From the NCBI GenBank assembly GCA_028276215.1, contig JAPYWT010000034.1, positions 1 to 11,395 of the forward strand: 11,395 bases of DNA. Direction: 5' to 3'. Positions 1 through 6,029 of the stretch are shown one piece after another. Made by a program: the position numbers and the translations under genes. The notes beneath the pieces are model-generated. The model worked only from the letters and a program-made list of their open reading frames with translations. It had not been told where the DNA came from and did not search any database. This DNA comes from Thermoflexus sp. Its GTDB lineage: Bacteria > Chloroflexota > Anaerolineae > B4-G1 > DUEL01. How positions within the stretch are numbered: position 1 is the first letter of the stretch; the number at the start of each line of letters is the position of its first letter.

Positions 1-1748
1 AGGGCAACGTCTCCGTGATGGAGGACCTGGTCAAGGCGTTCCGGCGGGAACGGGTGGAAATCCACCGCCGCCGCCTGTCGTTTCTGGAGGAGTTCCAGGC
101 CGGGTTCGCCCACCTGGTCCGCGAGTATGTCTGGTCCCGTAACGGCCTGCTGGTGCTCTTCATAGACGACCTGGACCGCTGCCTCCCGGCCCGCGCCGTG
201 GAAGTCCTGGAGACCATAAAACTCTACCTGGACGTGCCCGGATGCGTCTTCGTCATCGCCGCCGACCGGGAGGTGATTGAGCGGGCGGTCCAGAGCCAGT
301 ACGGCGCCGAAACGGACGCCCCCTTCCAGGGCCGGGATTACCTGGACAAACTGGTCCAGATTCCCTTCTACCTGCCCCCGCTGGAGGAGGAGCAGATTCT
401 CTCCTACATCGCCGACCACGCGCCCGAGGTGGACGGGACGTGCCGGACCATTTTCGCCGCCGGTCTGGAGCCGAACCCCCGGGTGGTCAAGCGCGCGCTG
501 AACATCTTCCGCCTCCTCTCCGACCTGGCCCGACGGCGGGAGCAGGCCGGCGTGATGGGGCCCGTCGTCCCGGCCCTGCTGGCCAAAATGGTGGTCATCC
601 AGACCCGCTACCGGGACCTCTACCGGGACCTGCAGGAGTACCCCGTCCTCATCCAGGACCTGGAGACGGCGGCCCGGGAAGGGACAGAGGTCCGCCATCC
701 GGTATCGCCCGTCCCGACGGAAGCCAATACGTTGCTGGAGAAGTACCTGCGCCACCGCCCGCTGCTGCGGATGCTGCGGCTGGGGCCTTCCTTCGCCGCC
801 CTGAGCCGGGAACAGATTGCCGCCTACATCTTCCTGGTCCGGACCACCGGAGCGGAGAGCGCCGAACTTCCGGCGGACCTGCCTGCCCGTCGCTGGGTGG
901 ACCTCATCAGCAACGACCCCATCCGGCTGCGCAGCGCGGTGGAGGCAATCCGGGCCCAGGGCACGGCCGAATGGTACGTGGACGCGCTGGCGCGCGTTCT
1001 GGACGCGGGTTCCGGCGCGTCGGTCTCCGAACGGCTCTCCGCCGCCACCGCCCTGGGGTACCTGGGCGACCCGCGGGACCTGGACACGATGGTGGAGGTC
1101 CCCGGTGGTTCGTTCCTCTTCGGCGCGGACCGACGGCCTGTGATGACGATGGCCTTCCGCATCGGCCGGTATCCGGTGACCAACGCCCAGTATGCCCGCT
1201 TCCTGCAGGCCAACCCCCAGTACCCCGTCCCGTACGTGGATGAGGAATGGGCCCGCCCCTACAACTGGGACCCCGTCACCCGAACCTACCCGGAGGGGAA
1301 GGCCAACCACCCGGTGGTGCTGGTCAGTTGGGAGGACGCGATGGCCTACTGTGCCTGGGCGGGAGTCCGTCTCCCCACCGAGGAGGAGTGGGAACGGGCG
1401 GCCCGGGGGGAGGACGGTCGGGTCTACCCCTGGGGGCCGTCCTTTGACCCGGCGCGGGCTAACGTCCGGGAGAGCGGCATCGGCGGCACCACTCCTGTCG
1501 GCGCCTACCCGGAGGGCGCCAGCCCCTACGGGCTTCTGGACTGCGCCGGGAATGTCTGGGAGTGGACGGCTACTCCCTACGACGAGGACGAGATGGTCAT
1601 CCGGGGCGGGGCCTGGAACTTCTTCGCAGAGGACGCGCGGACGTTTGTCCGGGAGCGGGCCCGCCGGGACCACCGCTCCCACTGCGTGGGCTTCCGCGTC
1701 GCTGTCGGACCGACGGTCATTCGGTCAGATAGGGGCGAGCAAGAATGA
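1..1748 (+). CDS. KAP-family P-loop NTPase fused to FGE-sulfatase (C-type-lectin-like) domain, 5' truncated
   Basis: The reading frame is open from base 3 (codon GGC), so the true start and the Walker A loop lie upstream of the window; the GTG at 15 and ATG at 18 are internal. Counting from the GTG, a strong Walker B (LLVLFIDDLDRC, residues 45-56) is followed by a helix and FVIAADREVIERAV, the arrangement typical of KAP NTPases, with NPRVVKRALNIF at 154-165. A helical middle leads to a HEAT-like linker (ATALGYLGDPRDL, about 344-356). Residues 359-563 form an FGE-sulfatase domain: PGGSFLFG, YPVTNAQYARF, HPVVLVSWEDAMAYC, LPTEEEWERAARG, GNVWEWT, RGGAWNF, VGFRVA. The cysteine pair that makes true FGE an oxidase aligns with Phe536 and Ala541, so this copy is probably a ligand-binding or sensing module. 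NTPase-FGE fusions are known in bacterial conflict systems. The frame ends in an ATGA overlap with the next gene, which suggests one operon. Confidence 0.86.
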   Translation, partial: GNVSVMEDLVKAFRRERVEIHRRRLSFLEEFQAGFAHLVREYVWSRNGLLVLFIDDLDRCLPARAVEVLETIKLYLDVPGCVFVIAADREVIERAVQSQYGAETDAPFQGRDYLDKLVQIPFYLPPLEEEQILSYIADHAPEVDGTCRTIFAAGLEPNPRVVKRALNIFRLLSDLARRREQAGVMGPVVPALLAKMVVIQTRYRDLYRDLQEYPVLIQDLETAAREGTEVRHPVSPVPTEANTLLEKYLRHRPLLRMLRLGPSFAALSREQIAAYIFLVRTTGAESAELPADLPARRWVDLISNDPIRLRSAVEAIRAQGTAEWYVDALARVLDAGSGASVSERLSAATALGYLGDPRDLDTMVEVPGGSFLFGADRRPVMTMAFRIGRYPVTNAQYARFLQANPQYPVPYVDEEWARPYNWDPVTRTYPEGKANHPVVLVSWEDAMAYCAWAGVRLPTEEEWERAARGEDGRVYPWGPSFDPARANVRESGIGGTTPVGAYPEGASPYGLLDCAGNVWEWTATPYDEDEMVIRGGAWNFFAEDARTFVRERARRDHRSHCVGFRVAVGPTVIRSDRGEQE

Positions 1749-2482
1749 ACAGTGAGAGGACTCCAGCGCTGGGGCGACCCGCTTATTTTCCGGAATACGG
1801 TGCGGTCTGTCTGACCGCCCTGGCCGACGCTGGCCTGGGGGAGAAAATCTCCCTGGGAGGTGCAGCGGGTCTTTTGCATTATCTGGATTATCGTCCAACA
1901 CACGATGTGGATGCCTGGTGGGGGAACGATGTTTCGGCGGAAGATCGCCAGCGGGTTATTTCGGTGGTAGAGGCGGCATTACAACCGTATGGGGAGGTCC
2001 GGGCTCGCTCCTGGGGGGACGTGGTAAGCGTGGAACTTCTTCAGGAAGGAAGAACGGTCTTCACCTTTCAAATTGCTGCCCGGACGGCCCAGTTGGAGCC
2101 ATCCCGGCCTGCGCCGTGGGTCGGGGTCCTCTTGGACAGTCTTCAGGACCTGATCGCCAGCAAAATGGTTGCGCTGGTAGAGCGGGGAGCGCCGCGCGAT
2201 TTTCGGGACATCTACACGCTGTGTCAGGCCGGTCTGACGACTCCCGAGGAGTGTTGGTCCCTCTGGATGCACAGGCAGGAACTGGCCCGTAGTGATGCTG
2301 ACCCCTGGCGGGCTCGCCTGGCGGTGGAGACTCATCTGGCGCGAATTGCCCAGCACCGGCCGCTGGAGCAGATTCCGGACCCGCACGGGCGGGCTGAAGC
2401 AGAGCGTCTGAGAACCTGGTTTGCTACGGAGTTTCTGGATGCCCTGGGAAAAGTGGCTGGATACTTCTCTGTATCCGGATGA
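1745..2482 (+). CDS. AbiEii/AbiGii-type nucleotidyltransferase (type IV TA toxin-like)
   Basis: This 245-aa protein belongs to the DNA-polymerase-beta-like nucleotidyltransferase superfamily, near the AbiEii/AbiGii toxins. The N-terminal motif starts GGAAGLLHY at residue 38 and ends THDVD at 52-56, with Asp54 and Asp56 as the metal-binding acidic pair. A second block, KMVALVERGAPRDFRDIYTL (140-159), matches the family K...R...RD..D signature. AbiEii relatives transfer nucleotides to RNA and abort phage infection, usually beside an AbiEi antitoxin. No AbiEi winged-helix protein is visible here; the flanking genes are an NTPase-FGE protein and a small unknown ORF. The ATG at 1745 overlaps the upstream stop by 4 nt, indicating translational coupling. 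The last residues (about 230-245) overlap the next ORF in another frame, so a natural or sequencing frameshift near 2440-2480 cannot be excluded. The family call is firm; the toxin role is inferred. Confidence 0.83.
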   Translation: MNSERTPALGRPAYFPEYGAVCLTALADAGLGEKISLGGAAGLLHYLDYRPTHDVDAWWGNDVSAEDRQRVISVVEAALQPYGEVRARSWGDVVSVELLQEGRTVFTFQIAARTAQLEPSRPAPWVGVLLDSLQDLIASKMVALVERGAPRDFRDIYTLCQAGLTTPEECWSLWMHRQELARSDADPWRARLAVETHLARIAQHRPLEQIPDPHGRAEAERLRTWFATEFLDALGKVAGYFSVSG

Positions 2483-2750
2483 GGAGCCGCCCGCCGACAT
2501 GGACAGTCTTCCGGCACGGGTGGATTTCCTGGCCCGCCTCTGTGCGGCCTGGGACTTCGGCGTCCTGCCCGACCCGAAGACGGTAGCGGAAGTCCGCCAG
2601 CCCCACTGGCGGGAGGCGGTGGATGCCTGCCGCCTGCTTACCTCTCCGGCCTATCACCTTCTGCGCGCCTGGCATGGTCTGCCGCCTCTCCCCTACCTGG
2701 GGCAACAACTGGCCTACATCCGGGATGACCCCAACCTGGCGTATGTATAG
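2439..2750 (+). CDS. small hypothetical protein, possible partner of the AbiEii-like gene
   Basis: I do not recognise this protein. From the ATG at 2439 it is 103 aa, starting MPWEKWLDTSLYPDEEPP and rich in Trp, Pro, Leu and acidic residues; a TTG at 2421 would add six residues. It has no signal peptide or membrane segment and appears to be a small soluble helical protein (SLPARVDFLARLC; AVDACRLLTSPAYHLLRAW). It overlaps the upstream nucleotidyltransferase by 44 nt in another frame, unusual unless the two are coupled. It could be the cognate antitoxin or immunity partner by position, or a C-terminal extension of the nucleotidyltransferase separated by a frameshift. Its codon composition (high G/C at third positions) is like real genes here, which argues that it is coding. 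A G/C hairpin at 2812-2827 follows. Confidence 0.5.
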   Translation: MPWEKWLDTSLYPDEEPPADMDSLPARVDFLARLCAAWDFGVLPDPKTVAEVRQPHWREAVDACRLLTSPAYHLLRAWHGLPPLPYLGQQLAYIRDDPNLAYV

Positions 2751-2786
2751 AACCCGGCCCGACGACCGGCGCTACGCTGGCCCTGG

Positions 2787-2845
2787 AGCGCAGGCCGTCA
2801 ACCCTGTGGACGCGGGCAAATTCCCGCAGGCTACCAGCCCGCGCC
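2787..2845. repeat. degenerate copy of dispersed palindromic element
   Basis: The left end AGCGCAGGCCGTCA matches AGCGCAGGCTGTCA of the element at 7739-7787 with one difference, and the right end GCCCGCGCCAC resembles GCCTGCGCTAC there. The arms are roughly reverse complements of each other (7 of 9 over the outer bases). The centre is a hairpin, GCGGG (2812-2816) and CCCGC (2823-2827) around CAAATT. It could double as a terminator for the upstream operon, but no T-run follows. Confidence 0.5.
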
Positions 2846-2880
2846 ACGAAAAAATGAGTGCCACTGGGCTGTCGGCCTGT

Positions 2881-2897
2881 GCCGGCCGATGGCCGGC
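2881..2897. repeat. perfect 7-bp hairpin in pyrFE leader
   Basis: GCCGGCC and GGCCGGC flank a GAT loop, a very stable short stem 29 nt before the pyrFE start codon and 19 nt before its ribosome binding site. It directly follows GGCTGTCGGCCTGT (2867-2880), which matches 12 of 14 bases of the element at 7747-7760. It may therefore be part of a second degraded repeat copy, or a leader structure affecting pyrFE; neither is proven. Confidence 0.55.
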
Positions 2898-2916
2898 GTT
2901 ACCTTTCGCGGTTTCC

Positions 2917-2922
2917 GGAGGA
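2917..2922 (+). promoter_or_regulatory. ribosome binding site of pyrFE
   Basis: GGAGGA lies four bases before ATG 2927. It decides the start over earlier in-frame codons, and the protein from this ATG begins at the normal PyrF N-terminus. Confidence 0.8.
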
Positions 2923-2926
2923 AAGC

Positions 2927-4369
2927 ATGCCCGACAAACCCTTCCTTCAGCGTCTGCGTCGCGCACAGGAGGCACGGCGCTCGTGGCTCTGCGTGGGCCT
3001 GGACCCCGTGCTGGAACAGATGCCGGAGGTGGTGCGGCGGGCCGATGACCCGCTGACAACCTTCGGGCGGGCCATTGTGGAGGCCACCGCCGACCTGGCC
3101 TGCGCCTACAAGCCCAACCTGGCCTTCTGGCTGGCGCACGGGACGGCGGGCCTGCAGGCCCTGCAGGCCGTCCTGGAGGCCGTCCCGGAAGACGTCCCCG
3201 TCATCCTGGACGGCAAATTCGGCGACATCGGCCACACGGCCGCCGCCTACGCCCGCTTCGCCTTTGACACCCTGTGCGCCGACGCGGTCACCGTCAACCC
3301 CTACCTGGGGCTGGACGGGGTCCGGCCCTTCCTGGAGCGAGAGGACCGGGGCGTCTTCCTGCTGGCCCGCACGTCCAACCCCTCCGCGCCGGACCTGCAG
3401 GACCGGACGGTAGCCGGACAGCCCCTCTACGAGGCGGTGGCCCACCTGGCGGAGGAGTGGGATGCCCGCCATCCCGGCGCCTGCGGGCTGGTGGTCGGGG
3501 CGACGTATCCGGAGGAACTGGCCCGCCTGCGGGCCGCCGTCCCTGGTCTGCCGTTCCTGATCCCAGGCCTGGGCGCACAGGGCGGAGACCTGGAGGCGGC
3601 GGTCCGGTACGGCCCGGCGGGGGAGGTCGGCCCGGTGGTCAACGTCTCCCGCGCCGTCCTCTACGCTTCCAGCGGCCCGGATTTCGCCGACGCTGCCCGC
3701 GTCGCCGCCCGCCGCTGGGTGGAGTCCCTTCGGGAGGCGGCGTCGGCGGCCCCGGCGCCGTCAACCGGTGAGGAGGGGCTGGCCCGTCTGGCGCTGGCCC
3801 TCTTTGACGCCGGGTGTGTCCAGTTCGGCACCTTCACCCTCAAATCCGGCCTGACCTCTCCCATCTACATTGACCTGCGCCTGCTGGCCAGCCATCCCGC
3901 GCTCCTGGGGGAGGTGGCCCGCGCGATGGCCGGGATTGCCCGCCATCTCTCCTTTGACCGCATCGCCGCCGTGCCCTACGCCGGGATTCCCATCGGCACC
4001 GCGCTGGCGCTGGAATTGAACCGGCCCCTGATCTACCCCCGTCGGGAGGTCAAGGAGCACGGCACCCGGCGCTCCATTGAGGGCACGTTCGCGCCCGGCG
4101 AGACGGTCCTTCTGGTGGACGACCTGATCACCCGGGGCGACAGCAAACTGGAGGCCGCCGCTCCCCTGCAGGAGGCGGGCCTGGTGGTGCGGGACGTGCT
4201 GGTGCTGATAGACCGGGAGCAGGGTGGGGCGGAGGACCTGGCCCGCCACGGCCTGCGCCTCCACGCCGTCCTCCCACTGACCCGGATGCTGGCGGTCCTG
4301 CGGGACGCGGGGCGAATCTCCCCGGCGCAGTATGAGGAGGTGGTGGCGTATCTGGGGCGTGAAACGTGA
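2927..4369 (+). CDS. pyrFE: bifunctional orotidine-5'-phosphate decarboxylase / orotate phosphoribosyltransferase (PyrF-PyrE fusion)
   Basis: A 480-aa cytoplasmic enzyme covering the last two steps of de novo UMP synthesis: orotate plus PRPP to OMP, then OMP to UMP plus CO2. Residues 1-267 are a type-2 (about 270-aa class) OMP decarboxylase, with LCVGLDP (21-27), YKPNLAFW (61-68), the catalytic LDGKFGDIGHTA (94-105, with Asp95, Lys97 and Asp100), VNPYLGLDGVRPF and GATYPEE, and the phosphate-binding FLIPGLGAQGGD. A short Ala/Pro linker (about 268-284) joins the phosphoribosyltransferase: FTLKSGLTSPIYIDLR, the flexible basic loop around PRREVKEHGTRR (371-382), and the PRPP motif VLLVDDLITRGDSK (394-407). 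The order F-then-E is the reverse of animal UMP synthase. The start is fixed by a strong ribosome binding site; an in-frame extension to 2858 lacks homology. Its last codons lie inside the first heptamer array. Confidence 0.95.
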   Translation: MPDKPFLQRLRRAQEARRSWLCVGLDPVLEQMPEVVRRADDPLTTFGRAIVEATADLACAYKPNLAFWLAHGTAGLQALQAVLEAVPEDVPVILDGKFGDIGHTAAAYARFAFDTLCADAVTVNPYLGLDGVRPFLEREDRGVFLLARTSNPSAPDLQDRTVAGQPLYEAVAHLAEEWDARHPGACGLVVGATYPEELARLRAAVPGLPFLIPGLGAQGGDLEAAVRYGPAGEVGPVVNVSRAVLYASSGPDFADAARVAARRWVESLREAASAAPAPSTGEEGLARLALALFDAGCVQFGTFTLKSGLTSPIYIDLRLLASHPALLGEVARAMAGIARHLSFDRIAAVPYAGIPIGTALALELNRPLIYPRREVKEHGTRRSIEGTFAPGETVLLVDDLITRGDSKLEAAAPLQEAGLVVRDVLVLIDREQGGAEDLARHGLRLHAVLPLTRMLAVLRDAGRISPAQYEEVVAYLGRET

Positions 4370-4420
4370 TGAGTGAAACGTAAAACGTGAAACGTGAAAC
4401 GTAAAACGTGAAGCGTGAAC
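4359..4420. repeat. heptanucleotide tandem array, consensus GTGAAAC
   Basis: Nine units, eight of 7 nt and one of 6 nt, run head to tail: GTGAAAC, GTGATGA, GTGAAAC, GTAAAAC, GTGAAAC, GTGAAAC, GTAAAAC, GTGAAGC, GTGAAC. The array starts inside pyrFE and supplies its last codons and TGA stop (4367-4369). It differs in sequence from the next array but shares its 7-nt period. Confidence 0.9.
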
Positions 4421-4430
4421 ATCGTTCGTA

Positions 4431-4720
4431 GTCTGTCGTCTGTGGTCTGTGGTCAGTGGTCTGTCGTCTGTGGTCTGTGGTCTGTGGTCAGTAGTCTGTC
4501 GTCTGTGGTCTGTGGTCAGTGGTCTGTCGTCTGTGGTCTGGGTCAGTGGTCTGTCGTCTGTGGTCTGTGGTCTGTGGTCAGTGGTCTGTCGTCTGTGGTC
4601 TGTGGTCAGTGGTCTGTCGTCTGTGGTCTGTGGTCAGTGGTCTGTCGTCTGTGGTCAGTCGTCAGTGGTCTGTCGTCTGGGGTCAGTCGTCAGTGGTCTG
4701 TTGTCCGTGGTCGGTGGTCA
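4431..4720. repeat. 41-unit heptanucleotide tandem array, consensus GTCTGTG
   Basis: The 290 bases parse completely into 41 head-to-tail units plus a final GTCA. Unit types are mainly GTCTGTC, GTCTGTG and GTCAGTG; the only unit of other length is the 6-nt GTCTGG at 4536-4541. The units form about ten higher-order blocks ordered GTCTGTC, GTCTGTG (one to three copies) and GTCAGTG, most of 28 nt and two of 35 nt. The 3' end is the most degenerate. The array fills the space between pyrFE and the radical SAM gene and ends one base before its ATG. Long open frames through it are a by-product of a unit nearly free of stop triplets. Slippage or unequal exchange probably made it. Confidence 0.95.
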
Positions 4721-4721
4721 T

Positions 4722-5966
4722 ATGAACGGGTTAACGAGGCGTCAGTTCCTGGGCAAACTGGCAGTGGTCGGCGGCGTCGGGTTGGGCATCGCCGCCGGAT
4801 TGGGCGGACGGTGGTGGGAACGGGAACCGGAGGGCACCCCTCCGCCTCCTCCCACCCCGCCGACGCCCTGGTCGGTGGAGGCCCTCTATGCGACCCCCAC
4901 CGTAGAAGAAGGCACTCTCCGCTGCGCCGCCTGCCACGGCGATACCGAACCCTCCCTTCCCGTCAGTTACTGCCACACCCCTCACACCGGCACCTACGTC
5001 CGCTGCAACCTCTGCCCCCACGGCTGCCTGATCGCCGAAGGGCAACGGGGGCACTGCCGGGTGCGGGAAAACCGCGGCGGGCGACTGTTCTCCGTCGTCT
5101 TCGGAAACCCCTGCGCCGTCCATGTGGACCCCATTGAGAAGAAGCCCTTCTACCATTTCCTGCCCACCGCCGCCGCCTTCTCCATCGCGACCGCGGGGTG
5201 CAACCTGCGCTGTCTCTACTGCCAGAACTGGACGATTTCCCAGTTTCCCCCGGAGGAGACGGAGAACGTGGACCTGCCGCCGGAGGATGTGGTCCGCCAC
5301 GCCCTCCAGGCCGGGGCGCCGGTCATCGCCTACACCTATACCGAGCCGACCGTCTTCTACGAGTACATGTTGGAGACGGCCCGGCAGGGGCGGGCCGCCG
5401 GGCTGAAGAACGTCGTCGTCTCCGCCGGGTTCATCAACCCCGCGCCGCTGCGGGCCCTCTGCGCCGCCGTGGATGCCATCAAAATTGACCTGAAGGGATA
5501 CGACGAGGGGTTCTACCGGAACATCTGCGGGGCGGAACTCCGGCCCGTGCTGGAGACCATCCGGATCATCCACGAGAGCGGCATCCACCTGGAGATTGTC
5601 AACCTGGTGGTGCCCACGCTGAACGACCGGCTGGACCAACTGCGGGGGCTGGCCCGCTGGCTGGCGCGGGAAGTGAGTCCCGACGTCCCTCTCCATTTCA
5701 CCCGTTTCACCCCCCAGTACAAACTCACCAATCTCCCCCCGACGCCGGTGGAGACGCTGGAGCGGGCCCGGGAGGTCGCGCTGGAGGAGGGCATGCGCTT
5801 TGTCTACGTGGGGAACGTATGGGGGCACCCGGGGAATCATACCTACTGCCCCCGCTGCGGCGCCCTGCTCATTGCCCGTGAGGGCTTCAGCGTGACGGCG
5901 TATCGTCTCCGGAACGGAGCCTGCCCGGACTGCGGCGAACCCATCCCGGGGGTGTGGTGGCCATAA
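4722..5966 (+). CDS. AmmeMemoRadiSam-type radical SAM protein with twin-arginine N-terminus
   Basis: The 414-aa protein from ATG 4722 begins MNGLTRRQFLGKL, a twin-arginine motif, then a hydrophobic Gly/Ala/Val stretch (14-29) and a Pro-rich linker (39-49), so it is probably exported or membrane-anchored. A Cys-rich region holds CAACH (68-72), YCHTPHTG, and RCNLCPHGC through GHC (Cys95, 98, 102, 112). The radical SAM core starts at AGCNLRCLYCQNW with the CxxxCxxC [4Fe-4S] motif (Cys160, 164, 167). TYTEPTVFYEY and IKIDLKGYDEGFYR follow, as in the PflA-like radical SAM proteins linked to AMMECR1 and Memo. A C-terminal zinc ribbon uses CPRC and CPDC (376-404). The substrate is unknown and neither AMMECR1 nor Memo is in the window. 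GGTGG at 4713-4717, inside the repeat array, is a possible weak ribosome binding site. Upstream in-frame codons at 4449 and beyond only translate the repeat. Confidence 0.85.
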   Translation: MNGLTRRQFLGKLAVVGGVGLGIAAGLGGRWWEREPEGTPPPPPTPPTPWSVEALYATPTVEEGTLRCAACHGDTEPSLPVSYCHTPHTGTYVRCNLCPHGCLIAEGQRGHCRVRENRGGRLFSVVFGNPCAVHVDPIEKKPFYHFLPTAAAFSIATAGCNLRCLYCQNWTISQFPPEETENVDLPPEDVVRHALQAGAPVIAYTYTEPTVFYEYMLETARQGRAAGLKNVVVSAGFINPAPLRALCAAVDAIKIDLKGYDEGFYRNICGAELRPVLETIRIIHESGIHLEIVNLVVPTLNDRLDQLRGLARWLAREVSPDVPLHFTRFTPQYKLTNLPPTPVETLERAREVALEEGMRFVYVGNVWGHPGNHTYCPRCGALLIAREGFSVTAYRLRNGACPDCGEPIPGVWWP

Positions 5967-5991
5967 GAGCGACGGATGCGTCGTTCCCTAC

Positions 5992-6020
5992 TTTTGCCTG
6001 CGGGCGGGTTGGGGTATAAT
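5992..6020 (+). promoter_or_regulatory. probable sigma-70-type promoter of ruvB
   Basis: A perfect TATAAT lies at 6015-6020. The -35 is weak: TTTTGC at 5992-5997 with 17-bp spacing, or TTGCCT at 5994-5999 with 15-bp spacing. The -10 ends 9 nt before ATG 6030, so transcription would begin at or within a few bases of the start codon. Confidence 0.65.
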
Positions 6021-6029
6021 ACCACCGGC

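Larger units (their letters stand above)
2751..2926. other. intergenic spacer with palindromic repeats before pyrFE
   Basis: This 176-bp spacer holds no convincing gene. It contains an imperfect palindrome at 2787-2845 related to the one at 7739-7787, a second stretch (2867-2880) sharing the core GGCTGTCGGCCTGT, and a perfect hairpin at 2881-2897. The last 10 nt carry the ribosome binding site of pyrFE. No clear promoter hexamers were found. Confidence 0.6.

Noticed and set aside
1580..1710. Diversity-generating retroelement variable region at the C-terminus of the FGE-like domain
   Set aside because: The fold and position fit known targets, but no reverse transcriptase or template repeat is in the window and the segment is not rich in AAC-type codons.
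4431..4720. CRISPR array
   Set aside because: Units are 7 nt and contiguous, with no unique spacers and no cas genes.
4449..4721. N-terminal extension of the radical SAM protein through the repeat array (WSVVCGL-like repeats)
   Set aside because: The extension is only translation of a nearly stop-free 7-nt repeat that is open in two frames; the twin-arginine start at ATG 4722 makes biological sense.
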